This document shows positions 15,102 to 23,755 of a DNA stretch of 23,755 bases, piece after piece. How positions within the stretch are numbered: position 1 is the first letter of the stretch; each line of letters begins with the position of its first letter. The notes beneath the pieces are model-generated. The model was not told where the DNA came from and did not search any database. It worked only from the letters and a program-made list of their open reading frames with translations. This DNA is from Pontimonas sp. (lineage in GTDB: Bacteria > Actinomycetota > Actinomycetes > Actinomycetales > Microbacteriaceae): contig JAIOWV010000006.1 in NCBI GenBank assembly GCA_021741945.1, positions 1 to 23,755 on the forward strand, given 5' to 3'. The position numbers and the translations under genes were made by a program.

Positions 15102-16559
15102 TTAGACCGACAAAGGGCGATCAAAGGCACTCACTGGCGCCGGTAAAAGCGTAGTGCCTTCGAGATAACGGTCCACTTCGGCCGCGACAGCACGTCCCTC
15201 GGCGATGGCCCAGACGATGAGCGAGGCCCCGCGGCCGGCATCCCCGGCCACGAAGACGCCTGGAACAGCGGTCGAGTAGTCCCGGTTTCGCTCCAAATTC
15301 CTCGAGCCATCCACGCCTAACCCAACCTGCTCGGTCAGCAGGCTGTGCTCTGCGCCCTGGTAGCCAAGGGCGAGCAGCACAAGATCAGCAGGGATCTCTC
15401 GCTCGGTTCCAGGCTTGGGGAAACGTCCTCCATCCCTGTACTCCGTCTCGCAGACCTCAATGGCACGAACCTGACCGTTCTCGTCACCGAGAAAGCGAAC
15501 GGTCGAGGCGAGGAACTCGCGGGCACCGCCCTCTTCGTGGGCGCTTTGGACCTCGAAAAGAATCGGGTCCACTGGCCACGGAACCTCGGTGGGGCGCTCG
15601 TTTGGCGGTTGCTTGCCGATCGCCAGCATCGTGGTGGATGCCGCCTTCTGACGGTGTGCCGTGCCGAGGCAGTCCGCTCCAGTGTCGCCGCCACCCAGGA
15701 TCACTACGTGTTTGCCCTCGGCAGTTATTTGATCGAGAACCTGGTCGCCAGCTTGAACCCGGTTTGCGGGGGTCAAATAGTCCATGGCCGGATAAATACC
15801 AGAAAGCTCACGCCCCGGAATGGCAAGATCACGGGGAATCGTCGCCCCTGTGGCGATGACAACGGCGTCATATCGCTCTGTGAGCTCGCTCCAGGTGATG
15901 TCGACTCCGATGGTCACACCAGGCCTAAACCTGGTGCCCTCCTCCTGCATCTGGGCAAGTCGCATGTCGAGGTGATGTTTTTCCATCTTGAAATCCGGGA
16001 TCCCGTAGCGCAAGAGACCTCCGATACGATCGTCCCGTTCGAAAACGGCGACCGTGTGCCCCACGCGGGTCAGCTGCTGCGCAGCTGCAAGGCCGGCGGG
16101 ACCGCTTCCTACGACCGCAACGGTCTTCCCCGTCAGGCGTTCAGGTGGCAACGGCTTCACCCAACCGTTTTCCCAGGCGTCGTTGATGATGGACACTTCG
16201 ATGCTCTTGATCGTGACTGGTGGCTGGTTTATTCCCAGAACACAGGAAGACTCACAGGGCGCTGGACACAGTCGCCCCGTGAATTCAGGGAAATTATTGG
16301 TCTCATGGAGACGCTCAATGGCACCTTTGCCATCACCCCGACGCATGAGGTCGTTCCACTCGGGAATGAGGTTGCCCAGCGGACAACCGTGGTGACAGAA
16401 GGGAACACCGCAGTCCATACAGCGCGAAGCTTGCCGGGTGAGGGCGGTGGGATCCGCCGGGCCGTAGACCTCACGCCAGTCACCAATCCGCACCTCGACT
16501 GGGCGCCGGGGCGGAAGCTCCCGCTCGGGGAAGTTCATAAATCCACGCGGGTCAGCCAC
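15102..16559 (-). CDS. gltD: Glutamate synthase (NADPH) small subunit
   Basis: GltD (485 aa) takes electrons from NADPH through FAD and iron-sulfur clusters to the large subunit. The N-terminal cluster region has Cys47, 50, 55 and 59 (CMDCGVPFCHHGC) and Cys98, 102 and 106 (CPAPCESSC). FAD-binding GSGPAGLAAA is at 151-160, the NADPH-binding motif GGGDTGAD at 289-296, and the C-terminal FAD motif VFVAGDAGRG near 450. The start is GTG, overlapping the gltB stop by 8 bases, with an excellent ribosome-binding site (GGAGG, 6 bases before); the resulting N-terminus MADPRGFM matches the family. Overlap with gltB implies coupled, roughly equal synthesis. Intact and of normal length. Confidence 0.98.
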   Translation of the reverse strand: MADPRGFMNFPERELPPRRPVEVRIGDWREVYGPADPTALTRQASRCMDCGVPFCHHGCPLGNLIPEWNDLMRRGDGKGAIERLHETNNFPEFTGRLCPAPCESSCVLGINQPPVTIKSIEVSIINDAWENGWVKPLPPERLTGKTVAVVGSGPAGLAAAQQLTRVGHTVAVFERDDRIGGLLRYGIPDFKMEKHHLDMRLAQMQEEGTRFRPGVTIGVDITWSELTERYDAVVIATGATIPRDLAIPGRELSGIYPAMDYLTPANRVQAGDQVLDQITAEGKHVVILGGGDTGADCLGTAHRQKAASTTMLAIGKQPPNERPTEVPWPVDPILFEVQSAHEEGGAREFLASTVRFLGDENGQVRAIEVCETEYRDGGRFPKPGTEREIPADLVLLALGYQGAEHSLLTEQVGLGVDGSRNLERNRDYSTAVPGVFVAGDAGRGASLIVWAIAEGRAVAAEVDRYLEGTTLLPAPVSAFDRPLSV

Positions 16560-19500
16560 CGGTCACCTCCAGAATGCGACTCCACACGACATCGCCGTTC
16601 GGGTCAAGCCCCTCTTTCTCGGCCTGATCTCTGGTGCGCAGCACGGCCTGGTAGTCCCTCGGGGTTACCTTGACGAACTCGGCGACCGTCGCAGCTGAGT
16701 CCTCCAACATGCGAGCCACAAGCGGAGAACCGGTTTCTGAGGCGTGGGTTCGTAAAAGATCGAGAAGAATTTCTTGGTCTCCGCTGCCCAGCGGACCGAT
16801 TTCGAGCTCGCCACTGGCAATCGCCTCGCGATTCACACGCTCGTGGCGCAGGCGGTGGATATAGGCGGTTCCGCCCGACATCCCTGCACCCAAGTTCCTG
16901 CCCGTTTCCCCCAAAATGACAGCCAAGCCTCCGGTCATGTATTCGAGCGCGTGGTCTCCCACTCCCTCAACGACAGCTGTCGCTCCGGAGTTACGAACCA
17001 TGAATCGCTCTCCGACGACGCCAGAGATGAAGAGCGTTCCCGATGTCGCACCGTAACCAATCACATTTCCAGCGATCACATTGCGCTCAGGCGGATATAG
17101 CGACCCCTCGGGAGGGCGCACCACAATCGAACCCCCGGAGAGCCCCTTACCGACATAGTCATTGGCGTCACCGGAAAGCCGCAGAGTGATTCCGCCGGGG
17201 AGGAAGGCGCCCAATGACTGTCCGGCGGCGCCTGTGAGAGATATCTCAACGGTTCCCGCAGGGAGACCGTGTTCGCCGTACTTCTTCGTTACCTCGTGGC
17301 CGAGCATCGTCCCAACGGCTCGCTCCGTGTTGCGGATGGGGAGGTCAATATCGACGTGCTCGCTTCTCGCGAGTGCTGGCTCGGCAAGCTCGATCAGCTT
17401 CTGGTCAAAATGCTTCTCAATCTCGTGGTCTTGGCCTTCCACTCTCTGAAGGAGAGCACCGGAGCTCGCGTGACTGCCAGAGAGAATCGGGCTCAAATCC
17501 AAGCCATCGGCCTTCCAGTGATGGATGGCGCGGTCAACGTCAAGGAGATGGACCTGACCAATTGCCTCGTCGAGGCTCCTGAATCCAAGCTTTGCGAGAT
17601 ACTCACGCACCTCCTCCGCCAAGAACTCAAAGAAGGTCTTCACGAATTCCGGAGTTCCAGTGAAGCGCTCTCGCAGCACCGGATTCTGCGTCGCCACACC
17701 CACGGGGCAGGTGTCTAGGTGACACACGCGCATCAGAATGCAGCCGCTGACCACCATGGGAGCGGTCGCGAACCCGTACTCCTCGGCGCCGAGAAGTGCA
17801 GCGATAATTACATCGCGGCCAGTCTTCATCTGGCCATCAACTTGCACCGTCACACGGCCACGCAGGCCGTTGGTGACTAGAGTCTGCTGCGCCTCTGCGA
17901 GGCCAATCTCCCAGGGTGTTCCGGCGTGCTTCAGGGAGTTGAGCGGACTGGCTCCGGTGCCACCATCGTGGCCAGAGATCAATACGACGTCTGCTTTTGC
18001 CTTGGCGACACCCGTTGCTACGGCGCCAATACCTGACTGGCTGACGAGCTTGACGTGCACTCGGGCAGAAGGGTTCGATCGTTTCAAATCGAAGATCAGT
18101 TGCTTGAGATCTTCAATCGAGTAGATGTCGTGGTGTGGTGGCGGTGAAATCAACCCAACACCTGGCGTTCCATGACGCAGTGTCGCAATCCATGGGTAGA
18201 CCTTGTTCGAGGGCAACTGACCGCCCTCCCCTGGCTTAGCACCCTGTGCCATCTTGATCTGGAGGTCCTCGGCCATAGTCAGATAGAAGCTCGTGACACC
18301 GAAACGTCCTGAGGCAACCTGCTTAATCTTGCTGCGACGCAGAGGGTCACGCAGCCGCTCTGGTGACTCGCCCCCCTCTCCGGTGTTGCTTCTAGCGCCA
18401 AGTTCGTTCATGGCCACGGCAAGGGTCTCGTGCATCTCCGGTGAGACTGCGCCCATGCTCATCGCACCCGTGGTGAAACGCTGGATGATTGCTTCAATCG
18501 GTTCAACGTCTGAGAGCGGGATAGAGGTCCGCCCCTCAGTATTTAGTGTGAACAGGCCTCGCAAAGTCATGAGACGTTCAGATTGGTCATCAACAGTCTT
18601 GGTGTACTCCCGGAAGACATCAAAACGCTTGGAGCGCGTTGCATGCTGGAGCTTGAACACTGTTTCGGGGTTGAAAAGGTGGGGTGGCCCCTCGCGCCTC
18701 CACTGATATTCGCCTCCGACCGAAAGACGGCTGTGAGGGTTACCGGTGGTCGTAACCGGATAGGCACTGCGGTGGCGTTGCTCGTTTTCCAAGGCAATGA
18801 TGTCGAGCCCCACACCCCCGAGGATCGTCGTTGTTCCTGTGAAGTATTTCGCCACAAAATCTTCGCTGAGCCCTACCGCTTCAAAAGCCTGAGCGCCCGC
18901 GTAGGAGGCGACGGTGGAGATTCCCATCTTGCTCATGATCTTGAGAACACCTTTGCCCAGTGCCGTGATGACGTTGTCGACAGCGGTGTCGACGTCCACC
19001 CCCGTGATCACGCCACGGTTCACAAGATTCTCAACGGTCTCCATGGCGAGGTAGGGGTTCACTGCAGAAGCGCCAAAACCAATCATGAGCGCGACGTGGT
19101 GCACCTCACGCACGTCACCTGACTCCACAACGATGCCAACCTGCATTCGCTTCTCACCACGAATGAGGTGGTGATGAACCGCGGAAAGCATCAAGAGAGA
19201 GGGAATCGGGGCAAGGTCCGCTGTGGAATCCCGGTCGCTCAGCACCAGGAACTGGGCTCCCCGATCGACCGCCTCGTCGGCCTGGCGACAGAGTTCCTCG
19301 AGCCGTCTCTCCAGTCCCTCAGCACCGTCGTCGATGCGATATAGCCCGCTGAGGCCAACGGTCGCTGGCGCACCGGAGGGAAGCTTGAGGTGCTCTATCT
19401 TCGCAAGCTCGTCGTTATCAATCACCGGGAACTCGAGTGTCACTTGAGCAGCGTGCTGCGGGGTGGACGCCAACAAGTTGCGTTCTGGGCCGAGCCCGCA

Positions 19501-21126
19501 GCTCATCGACGTCACCACTGCTTCTCGAATCGAGTCAAGTGGCGGGTTCGTGACCTGCGCAAACTGCTGGGTGAAGTAGTCAAAAAGGAGACGGGGCCGG
19601 TCTGAAATTGCGGCGATGGGTGTGTCGGACCCCATCGCGCCTAGAGGTTCGGCTCCACCCTGGCCCATCGGAGTGAGCAGAATGCGCACTTCCTCTTCTG
19701 TGTAGCCGAAGGTCCTTTGTCGGCGCATGACCGAAGCCGGTGTGTGCGTAATGTGTTCGCGCTGTGGCAGTTTCTCGAGCTCGATGCGGTTGTCTGCAAT
19801 CCACTGTGCCCATGGCTCTTGGTGAGCAAGCTGTTGTTTCAGCTCTTGGTCCTCAATGAGGCGACCTTCGACAGTGTCGGCAAGCAGCATCGAGCCTGGG
19901 CGAAGACGGCCCTTTCGCACCACGGTTGAGGGGTCAACGTCCAGAACGCCAATTTCACTTGCCAGGATGATGAGGCCATCTGACGTAATGACATACCGTC
20001 CAGGGCGCAGACCGTTGCGGTCTAGCGTGGCCCCCACGAGCGATCCGTCCGTGAAAACTAGAGCTGCCGGACCATCCCAGGGCTCCATCAACATCGAGTG
20101 GTACTGGTAGAAGGCACGCACCGACTCATCCATGTCGACCTGGTTTTCCCAGGCCTCTGGAACCATCATCATGATGGCGTGAGGTAACGAACGCCCGGCA
20201 AGCGTCAGAAGTTCCACGACTTCGTCGAGGGAGGCTGAGTCGCTGCCGCCATCGGTCACAATGGGGAAGAGCGGGGAAAGGTCGCCGAGTACCGAAGAGG
20301 ACAGCTGAGACTGGCGGGCGCGCATCCAGTTCCGGTTTGCGCGAACGGTGTTGATTTCACCGTTGTGAGCAATCATTCGGAACGGTTGCGCCAAGGGCCA
20401 GGACGGGAAGGTATTCGTTGAATAGCGCGAGTGGACCAGCGCAAGAGTTGACTGGAATCGCGGGTCGCTCAAGTCGGGATAGAAGGGCTCAAGCTGAAGG
20501 GTGGTTACCATCCCCTTGTACACGAGCGTCCGGCACGACAGGGAGGGGAAGTATGACCCCAATTCGCGCTCCGCGCGCTTGCGCAGACGGAACGTCAGCC
20601 GGTCGAGATCAATCCCGGAGAGATGCTGCCCTTTCGCCGTTGTCGCAGTAGATCGCACGAACAACTGCCAGAAAGCGGGCATTGTTTCGCGAGCGGTGTC
20701 ACCGATCACGTCTGGATTGTGGGGCACCTCACGCCAGCCGAGGACGTGGAGCTGCTCTTCCCCGGCTATGGCCTCAATCCCGGCCTGTTCAGCGGACCGC
20801 TCGGTGGGGTCGCTCGGCAAGAACGCGATTCCTACGGCGTAGGAACCCTTTGTCGGAAGTTCGAAGTCGACAACCTCGCGCAAGAAGCCATCGGGAATCT
20901 GCGTGATGATTCCTGCCCCATCGCCCGTCCCCGCATCCGAGCCCACGGCCCCACGGTGTTCGAGGTTGCGCAGCGCAGCCAGAGCTTTCTGGACGATGTC
21001 GTGTCCCGGAGTGCCGCGCAAGGTTGCGACCATTGCCAAACCGCAGGCGTCTTTGTCGAAGGCAGGGTCATAGAGTCCCTGGGCCTCAGGCGCTGAAGCC
21101 CAGCGCGCAAAGGGGGAAATAGACAT
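16552..21126 (-). CDS. gltB: Glutamate synthase (NADPH) large subunit
   Basis: GltB (1524 aa from the chosen ATG) makes two glutamates from glutamine and 2-oxoglutarate. The class II glutamine amidotransferase domain begins after a short propeptide; the nucleophile is the Cys of DKDACGLAM, residue 28 from this start, so about 27 residues should be cleaved. The FMN-binding synthase domain follows the central region (PGEGGQLPSNKVYPWIA, SGHDGGTGASP). Cluster ligands appear as C-x5-C-x4-C in CILMRVCHLDTC near residue 1150. The C-terminal beta-helix (GXGXG domain) holds the repeats around GKGLSGGSIVVRPP and GAGMSGGTAYIH. I prefer ATG 21126 to GTG 21132 because GAGGA is 8 bases upstream of it but only 2 bases from the GTG. 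No two-box promoter was recognised in the 90 bases before it. Confidence 0.97.
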   Translation of the reverse strand: MSISPFARWASAPEAQGLYDPAFDKDACGLAMVATLRGTPGHDIVQKALAALRNLEHRGAVGSDAGTGDGAGIITQIPDGFLREVVDFELPTKGSYAVGIAFLPSDPTERSAEQAGIEAIAGEEQLHVLGWREVPHNPDVIGDTARETMPAFWQLFVRSTATTAKGQHLSGIDLDRLTFRLRKRAERELGSYFPSLSCRTLVYKGMVTTLQLEPFYPDLSDPRFQSTLALVHSRYSTNTFPSWPLAQPFRMIAHNGEINTVRANRNWMRARQSQLSSSVLGDLSPLFPIVTDGGSDSASLDEVVELLTLAGRSLPHAIMMMVPEAWENQVDMDESVRAFYQYHSMLMEPWDGPAALVFTDGSLVGATLDRNGLRPGRYVITSDGLIILASEIGVLDVDPSTVVRKGRLRPGSMLLADTVEGRLIEDQELKQQLAHQEPWAQWIADNRIELEKLPQREHITHTPASVMRRQRTFGYTEEEVRILLTPMGQGGAEPLGAMGSDTPIAAISDRPRLLFDYFTQQFAQVTNPPLDSIREAVVTSMSCGLGPERNLLASTPQHAAQVTLEFPVIDNDELAKIEHLKLPSGAPATVGLSGLYRIDDGAEGLERRLEELCRQADEAVDRGAQFLVLSDRDSTADLAPIPSLLMLSAVHHHLIRGEKRMQVGIVVESGDVREVHHVALMIGFGASAVNPYLAMETVENLVNRGVITGVDVDTAVDNVITALGKGVLKIMSKMGISTVASYAGAQAFEAVGLSEDFVAKYFTGTTTILGGVGLDIIALENEQRHRSAYPVTTTGNPHSRLSVGGEYQWRREGPPHLFNPETVFKLQHATRSKRFDVFREYTKTVDDQSERLMTLRGLFTLNTEGRTSIPLSDVEPIEAIIQRFTTGAMSMGAVSPEMHETLAVAMNELGARSNTGEGGESPERLRDPLRRSKIKQVASGRFGVTSFYLTMAEDLQIKMAQGAKPGEGGQLPSNKVYPWIATLRHGTPGVGLISPPPHHDIYSIEDLKQLIFDLKRSNPSARVHVKLVSQSGIGAVATGVAKAKADVVLISGHDGGTGASPLNSLKHAGTPWEIGLAEAQQTLVTNGLRGRVTVQVDGQMKTGRDVIIAALLGAEEYGFATAPMVVSGCILMRVCHLDTCPVGVATQNPVLRERFTGTPEFVKTFFEFLAEEVREYLAKLGFRSLDEAIGQVHLLDVDRAIHHWKADGLDLSPILSGSHASSGALLQRVEGQDHEIEKHFDQKLIELAEPALARSEHVDIDLPIRNTERAVGTMLGHEVTKKYGEHGLPAGTVEISLTGAAGQSLGAFLPGGITLRLSGDANDYVGKGLSGGSIVVRPPEGSLYPPERNVIAGNVIGYGATSGTLFISGVVGERFMVRNSGATAVVEGVGDHALEYMTGGLAVILGETGRNLGAGMSGGTAYIHRLRHERVNREAIASGELEIGPLGSGDQEILLDLLRTHASETGSPLVARMLEDSAATVAEFVKVTPRDYQAVLRTRDQAEKEGLDPNGDVVWSRILEVTGG

Positions 21127-21216
21127 AATCACCGTCCTCGACGTGTTCTAACGTGGCGGGACAACGATGGCCCGAGAAGGGAGAGGCAACCTCAACCCTG
21201 TATCTACACCGGCCGC

Positions 21217-22209
21217 TTAGTTGCTTGTGGCTTTGCGCGAACTAGTGGTGCCTGTCTCGTTGCTGTCTGGTTCTCCATCGACAACGAAGTACATGTCCTC
21301 GGAGTCTACATCAGACTCACCCCGCCACTCCCTGCCCGGCCGGTAGATTCCCGGTTCCTTGCCAGGGTGGCGGTTTGCCTGGACAAAAAGAATCAGCAGC
21401 CCGAGGAGAATCGCAAACACCGCACCCCACACGTTCACTCGAACGCCAAAGAGGAGCTCCGCTGGGTCCAGGCGCAATGTCTCGAGGAAGGCGCGACCTA
21501 GGCCGTACCACATGAGGTAGACACCAAATAGCTGACCCCACTGCAACGCAAACTTACGTCCCACGATGATCAGGAAGAAGGCGCCGACGATGTTCCAGGT
21601 CATTTCATACAGGAACGTGGGGTGGAACAGAGTGTCATCCGGAAGCCCCAGCGGAATCGCAGGGTTCGGGCGATCAATAGCAAGTCCCCAAGGGAGGCTC
21701 GTGGGGGCACCGAAGAGCTCCTGGTTGAAGTAGTTGCCCATTCGCCCGATCCCCTGGGCGAGTAACAGGCCAGGCGCAAGAGCATCCGCGAAGGAGGAGA
21801 ACCGGATTCCTGCGGACCGTGCGCCTAGCCACGCTCCGACAGCCCCGAGGGAAATCGCTCCGAAGATGGCCAAGCCACCCTCCCACACGTAGAAGATTCT
21901 CAACAGGTCAGCACCGGGATAGAAATAGTCCGCAGGGTGTGTGACCACGTGGTAGAGGCGGCCGCCCAGAATTCCAAAGGGGACAGCCCACAGCGCGATG
22001 TCCAGCACAACCCACGGTTCTCCCCCACGCTCAACAAGACGGCGATTGGTGAGCCAGACCGCAGCGGCAATCCCGAGCAGGATGAAGACCGCGTAGGCAT
22101 TGATTACGAGGTTCAGGCCAAACCAGTCAAGCCCGAGATCCCGGAGCCACTGACCAAAGTTGAATGACCGCCAATCGCTGGGCGGACTAGGGATACCGGG
22201 GGTGTCCAT
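21217..22209 (-). CDS. lgt: Prolipoprotein diacylglyceryl transferase
   Basis: Lgt (330 aa) is the membrane enzyme that transfers diacylglycerol from phosphatidylglycerol to the lipobox cysteine of prolipoproteins, the first step of lipoprotein maturation. About seven membrane segments are apparent (for example residues 34-54, 68-85, 108-130, 205-217 and 260-278). The Lgt signature GRMGNYFNQELFG is at 155-167, HPTFLYE at 196-202, and the essential Arg of GLGRAFLE at 239. After the last membrane segment is a hydrophilic, acidic, Ser/Thr-rich tail of about 50 residues (about 280-330); extended cytoplasmic tails are known in actinobacterial Lgt. AAAGG lies 5 bases before the ATG, and trpA ends 29 bases upstream, so it is probably co-transcribed with trp genes, as in mycobacteria. 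Confidence 0.97.
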   Translation of the reverse strand: MDTPGIPSPPSDWRSFNFGQWLRDLGLDWFGLNLVINAYAVFILLGIAAAVWLTNRRLVERGGEPWVVLDIALWAVPFGILGGRLYHVVTHPADYFYPGADLLRIFYVWEGGLAIFGAISLGAVGAWLGARSAGIRFSSFADALAPGLLLAQGIGRMGNYFNQELFGAPTSLPWGLAIDRPNPAIPLGLPDDTLFHPTFLYEMTWNIVGAFFLIIVGRKFALQWGQLFGVYLMWYGLGRAFLETLRLDPAELLFGVRVNVWGAVFAILLGLLILFVQANRHPGKEPGIYRPGREWRGESDVDSEDMYFVVDGEPDSNETGTTSSRKATSN

Positions 22210-22238
22210 ACGTGCCTTTCCTCAGAAATTCCAGGGTA

Positions 22239-23030
22239 CTAGGCCCGGGCTGTGCCAGTGGCAAGCTCCGCGGCAAGTTTCGCCACAGCTGGCACCCCGC
22301 CACTCGAGAGGGCTTTCACGAGCGCAGACCCAACAATCGCCCCATCGGCAAAGCTCACTACGTCTCGAACCTGTTCAGGTGTCGATACGCCAAGCCCCAC
22401 GCACACGCTGGTGGCATGAACCGCTCTGAGGCGCTCCACGAGACCTCTCGCTGCGCTATCGACGTCCTGCCTTGCCCCTGTGATTCCCATCGTAGAGACC
22501 GCATAGACGAAGCCGCGGGAGAGCTCTGTGGCGCGTGCAAGTCGTTCTTCAGTGGATGACGGAGCGGCGAGGAATACACGTTCGAGGTCAGACTGATCCG
22601 AGGCGCGAAGCCATTCGGTGGCCTCATCTGGAATGAGATCCGGAGTAATGAGCCCTGCCCCACCGGCTTCCTCTAGGTCGTGGGCGAAGCGCTCAACCCC
22701 ATATTGGACAACCGGGTTCCAATAGGTCATCACGAGCACAGGTTTGTTTGTCCTGCGAGTAATTTCGGCAACAGCAGGGAAGAGCTGAGACAGCTTGAAA
22801 CCACCTGCCAAAGCGGCCTGCGTCGCCTCGGCAATCACTGGTCCATCCATCACCGGGTCGCTGTAGGGAACGCCGAGTTCGAGAATGTCGGCGCCGGCAT
22901 CGAGCACTGCAACAGAGGCCTCGATGCTCTCCTCAACGGTGGGAAAGCCAACCGGAAGATAGGCGACACGCGCACCGGAGCCCTCGGTCCGGCGCGCTTG
23001 AATCGTCTCCTGGACGGTTGCGCGGGCCAC
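22239..23030 (-). CDS. trpA: Tryptophan synthase alpha subunit
   Basis: TrpA (263 aa) splits indole-3-glycerol phosphate to indole and glyceraldehyde 3-phosphate and passes indole to TrpB. The TIM-barrel signature LELGVPYSDPVMDGP carries the two catalytic acids, Glu51 and Asp62, equivalent to Glu49 and Asp60 of E. coli. Later motifs include GLITPDLIPDEA, TGARQD and the phosphate-binding VGLGVSTPEQV and GAIVGSALV. The start is GTG and shares one base with the trpB stop (TAGTG), so the subunits are translationally coupled, as expected for an alpha2-beta2 complex. Intact. Confidence 0.98.
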   Translation of the reverse strand: MARATVQETIQARRTEGSGARVAYLPVGFPTVEESIEASVAVLDAGADILELGVPYSDPVMDGPVIAEATQAALAGGFKLSQLFPAVAEITRRTNKPVLVMTYWNPVVQYGVERFAHDLEEAGGAGLITPDLIPDEATEWLRASDQSDLERVFLAAPSSTEERLARATELSRGFVYAVSTMGITGARQDVDSAARGLVERLRAVHATSVCVGLGVSTPEQVRDVVSFADGAIVGSALVKALSSGGVPAVAKLAAELATGTARA

Positions 23031-23755
23031 TAGTTCCCAGGCCCCAGAAGGTTGAAGTACCGCCCCGCTGTTTCCATATCCTTGTCCCCGCGACCACTGA
23101 GGGAAACAAGAATCGTCGCGCCAGGACCAAGCTCCCGTCCTAGAGCCTGGGTTCCAGCGAGAGCGTGGGCAGTTTCGATGGCAGGAATAATCCCCTCGGT
23201 CTGGCTGAGAAGACGCAGCGCCTGCATGGCCTCGTCATCCGTGACAGGCACGTACTCTGCACGGTGGATGCTCGATAACCAGGCGTGCTCGGGGCCAATT
23301 CCCGGATAGTCGAGACCCGCCGAAATGGAGTGGGACTCGACGGTCTGGCCGTCCTCGTCCTGCAAAACCAGAGACCTGGCACCGTGGAGCATGCCGGGCT
23401 TGCCCATAGAAATCGTTGCAGCGTGGTGAGGCGTGTCGATTCCATCGCCAGCCGCTTCATAGCCGACGAGTCGAACGTCTGGATCATCGAGGAACGCGTG
23501 GAAGATGCCCATCGCGTTACTACCCCCACCAACACAGGCCGTGACAGCGGTCGGAAGCGCACCTGTAATCTCGAGCAGTTGCGCCCGTGCTGCGTGACCA
23601 ATCACCGAGTGGAAGTCGCGGACAATGAGCGGGAAGGGGTGTGGGCCAGCGACCGTGCCTAGAAGATAGTGAGTGGTGTCTACACTTGCGACCCAGTCGC
23701 GCATCGCGTCGTTGATGGCATCTTTGAGGGTTCTGGACCCAGTCTTGACAGCTAC
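23030..23755 (-). CDS. trpB: Tryptophan synthase beta subunit, N-terminal part cut by window edge
   Basis: TrpB condenses indole with serine using pyridoxal phosphate. The window holds the C-terminal 241 residues of an expected 400 or so; the reading frame continues open to position 23755, where it reads GSRTLKDAINDAMRDW, a family-typical stretch, so the Met at 23704 is internal and not the start. The PLP-lysine region lies outside the window. Visible are the cofactor-phosphate-binding CVGGGSNAMG, the GLDYPGIGPEHAWL loop and HALAG near the end. The stop overlaps the trpA GTG by one base. Trp genes such as trpC would be expected further right. Confidence 0.97.
   Translation of the reverse strand, partial: VAVKTGSRTLKDAINDAMRDWVASVDTTHYLLGTVAGPHPFPLIVRDFHSVIGHAARAQLLEITGALPTAVTACVGGGSNAMGIFHAFLDDPDVRLVGYEAAGDGIDTPHHAATISMGKPGMLHGARSLVLQDEDGQTVESHSISAGLDYPGIGPEHAWLSSIHRAEYVPVTDDEAMQALRLLSQTEGIIPAIETAHALAGTQALGRELGPGATILVSLSGRGDKDMETAGRYFNLLGPGN

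Noticed and set aside
15345..16673. 442-codon open frame on the plus strand
   Set aside because: Antisense to gltD and the end of gltB, both fully supported by cofactor motifs; the frame is open because of codon bias on the opposite strand.
21127..21216. Search for a promoter or attenuator between lgt and gltB
   Set aside because: Several TTG triplets and TTAGAAC are present, but none combine into well-spaced boxes, and no terminator-antiterminator pair is evident.
23030..23704. trpB starting at the Met at 23704
   Set aside because: The frame stays open and family-like (GSRTLKDAINDA) up to the window edge, so this Met is internal and the gene is cut by the window.

Overview
The window is ordinary chromosomal core DNA from an actinobacterium, most like a moderate-GC member of the Microbacteriaceae/Micrococcales. 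I base this on several points. The gene order (trpB-trpA-lgt ... pyk ... PdtaR-type regulator ... polA-rpsA-coaE-uvrB-uvrA, then uvrC-rapZ) matches the order I know from Mycobacterium (Rv1613-Rv1638, with uvrC-rapZ at Rv1420-1421) and relatives. Ribosomal protein S1 has four S1 repeats and a non-S1 tail. The response regulator is an ANTAR protein of the PdtaR kind. PolA has a degenerate proofreading domain. Several genes have a TAnnnT -10 box placed for leaderless transcription. The genome is compact: genes overlap or sit a few bases apart and no gap reaches 150 bases. The species cannot be fixed from the sequence alone.

Layout, left to right. Everything is on the minus strand except one thioesterase gene and one tRNA gene. 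Positions 1-7441 hold nucleotide excision repair: rapZ (cut by the left edge), uvrC, uvrA and uvrB. Positions 7439-9751 hold coaE (last step of CoA synthesis) and rpsA (ribosomal protein S1). rpsA is preceded by a roughly 87-base leader with two stem-loops and no Shine-Dalgarno sequence, and followed by a strong 11-bp terminator hairpin. Positions 9749-12880 hold polA and, diverging from it, a hotdog thioesterase. Positions 12886-13635 hold the ANTAR regulator and, diverging from it, tRNA-Leu(CAA). Positions 13641-23755 hold pyk, gltD, gltB, lgt, trpA and trpB (cut by the right edge), packed closely enough to be one or two operons.

How the parts fit. The right block links amino-acid synthesis (tryptophan synthase, NADPH-glutamate synthase), the end of glycolysis (pyruvate kinase) and lipoprotein maturation (Lgt). 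The left block supplies DNA repair and gap filling (UvrABC, Pol I) and translation (S1).

I found no mobile element, CRISPR array, phage gene or unknown gene system. The most interesting content is regulatory. Four starts (uvrB, coaE, polA, pdtaR) have an identical TAGGCT box exactly 6 bases before the start codon, and uvrA has TAGACT 7 bases before a GTG. This implies leaderless mRNAs and argues for a shorter UvrA than the longest ORF. Two of these boxes overlap an opposite-strand -10 box, giving compact divergent promoters.
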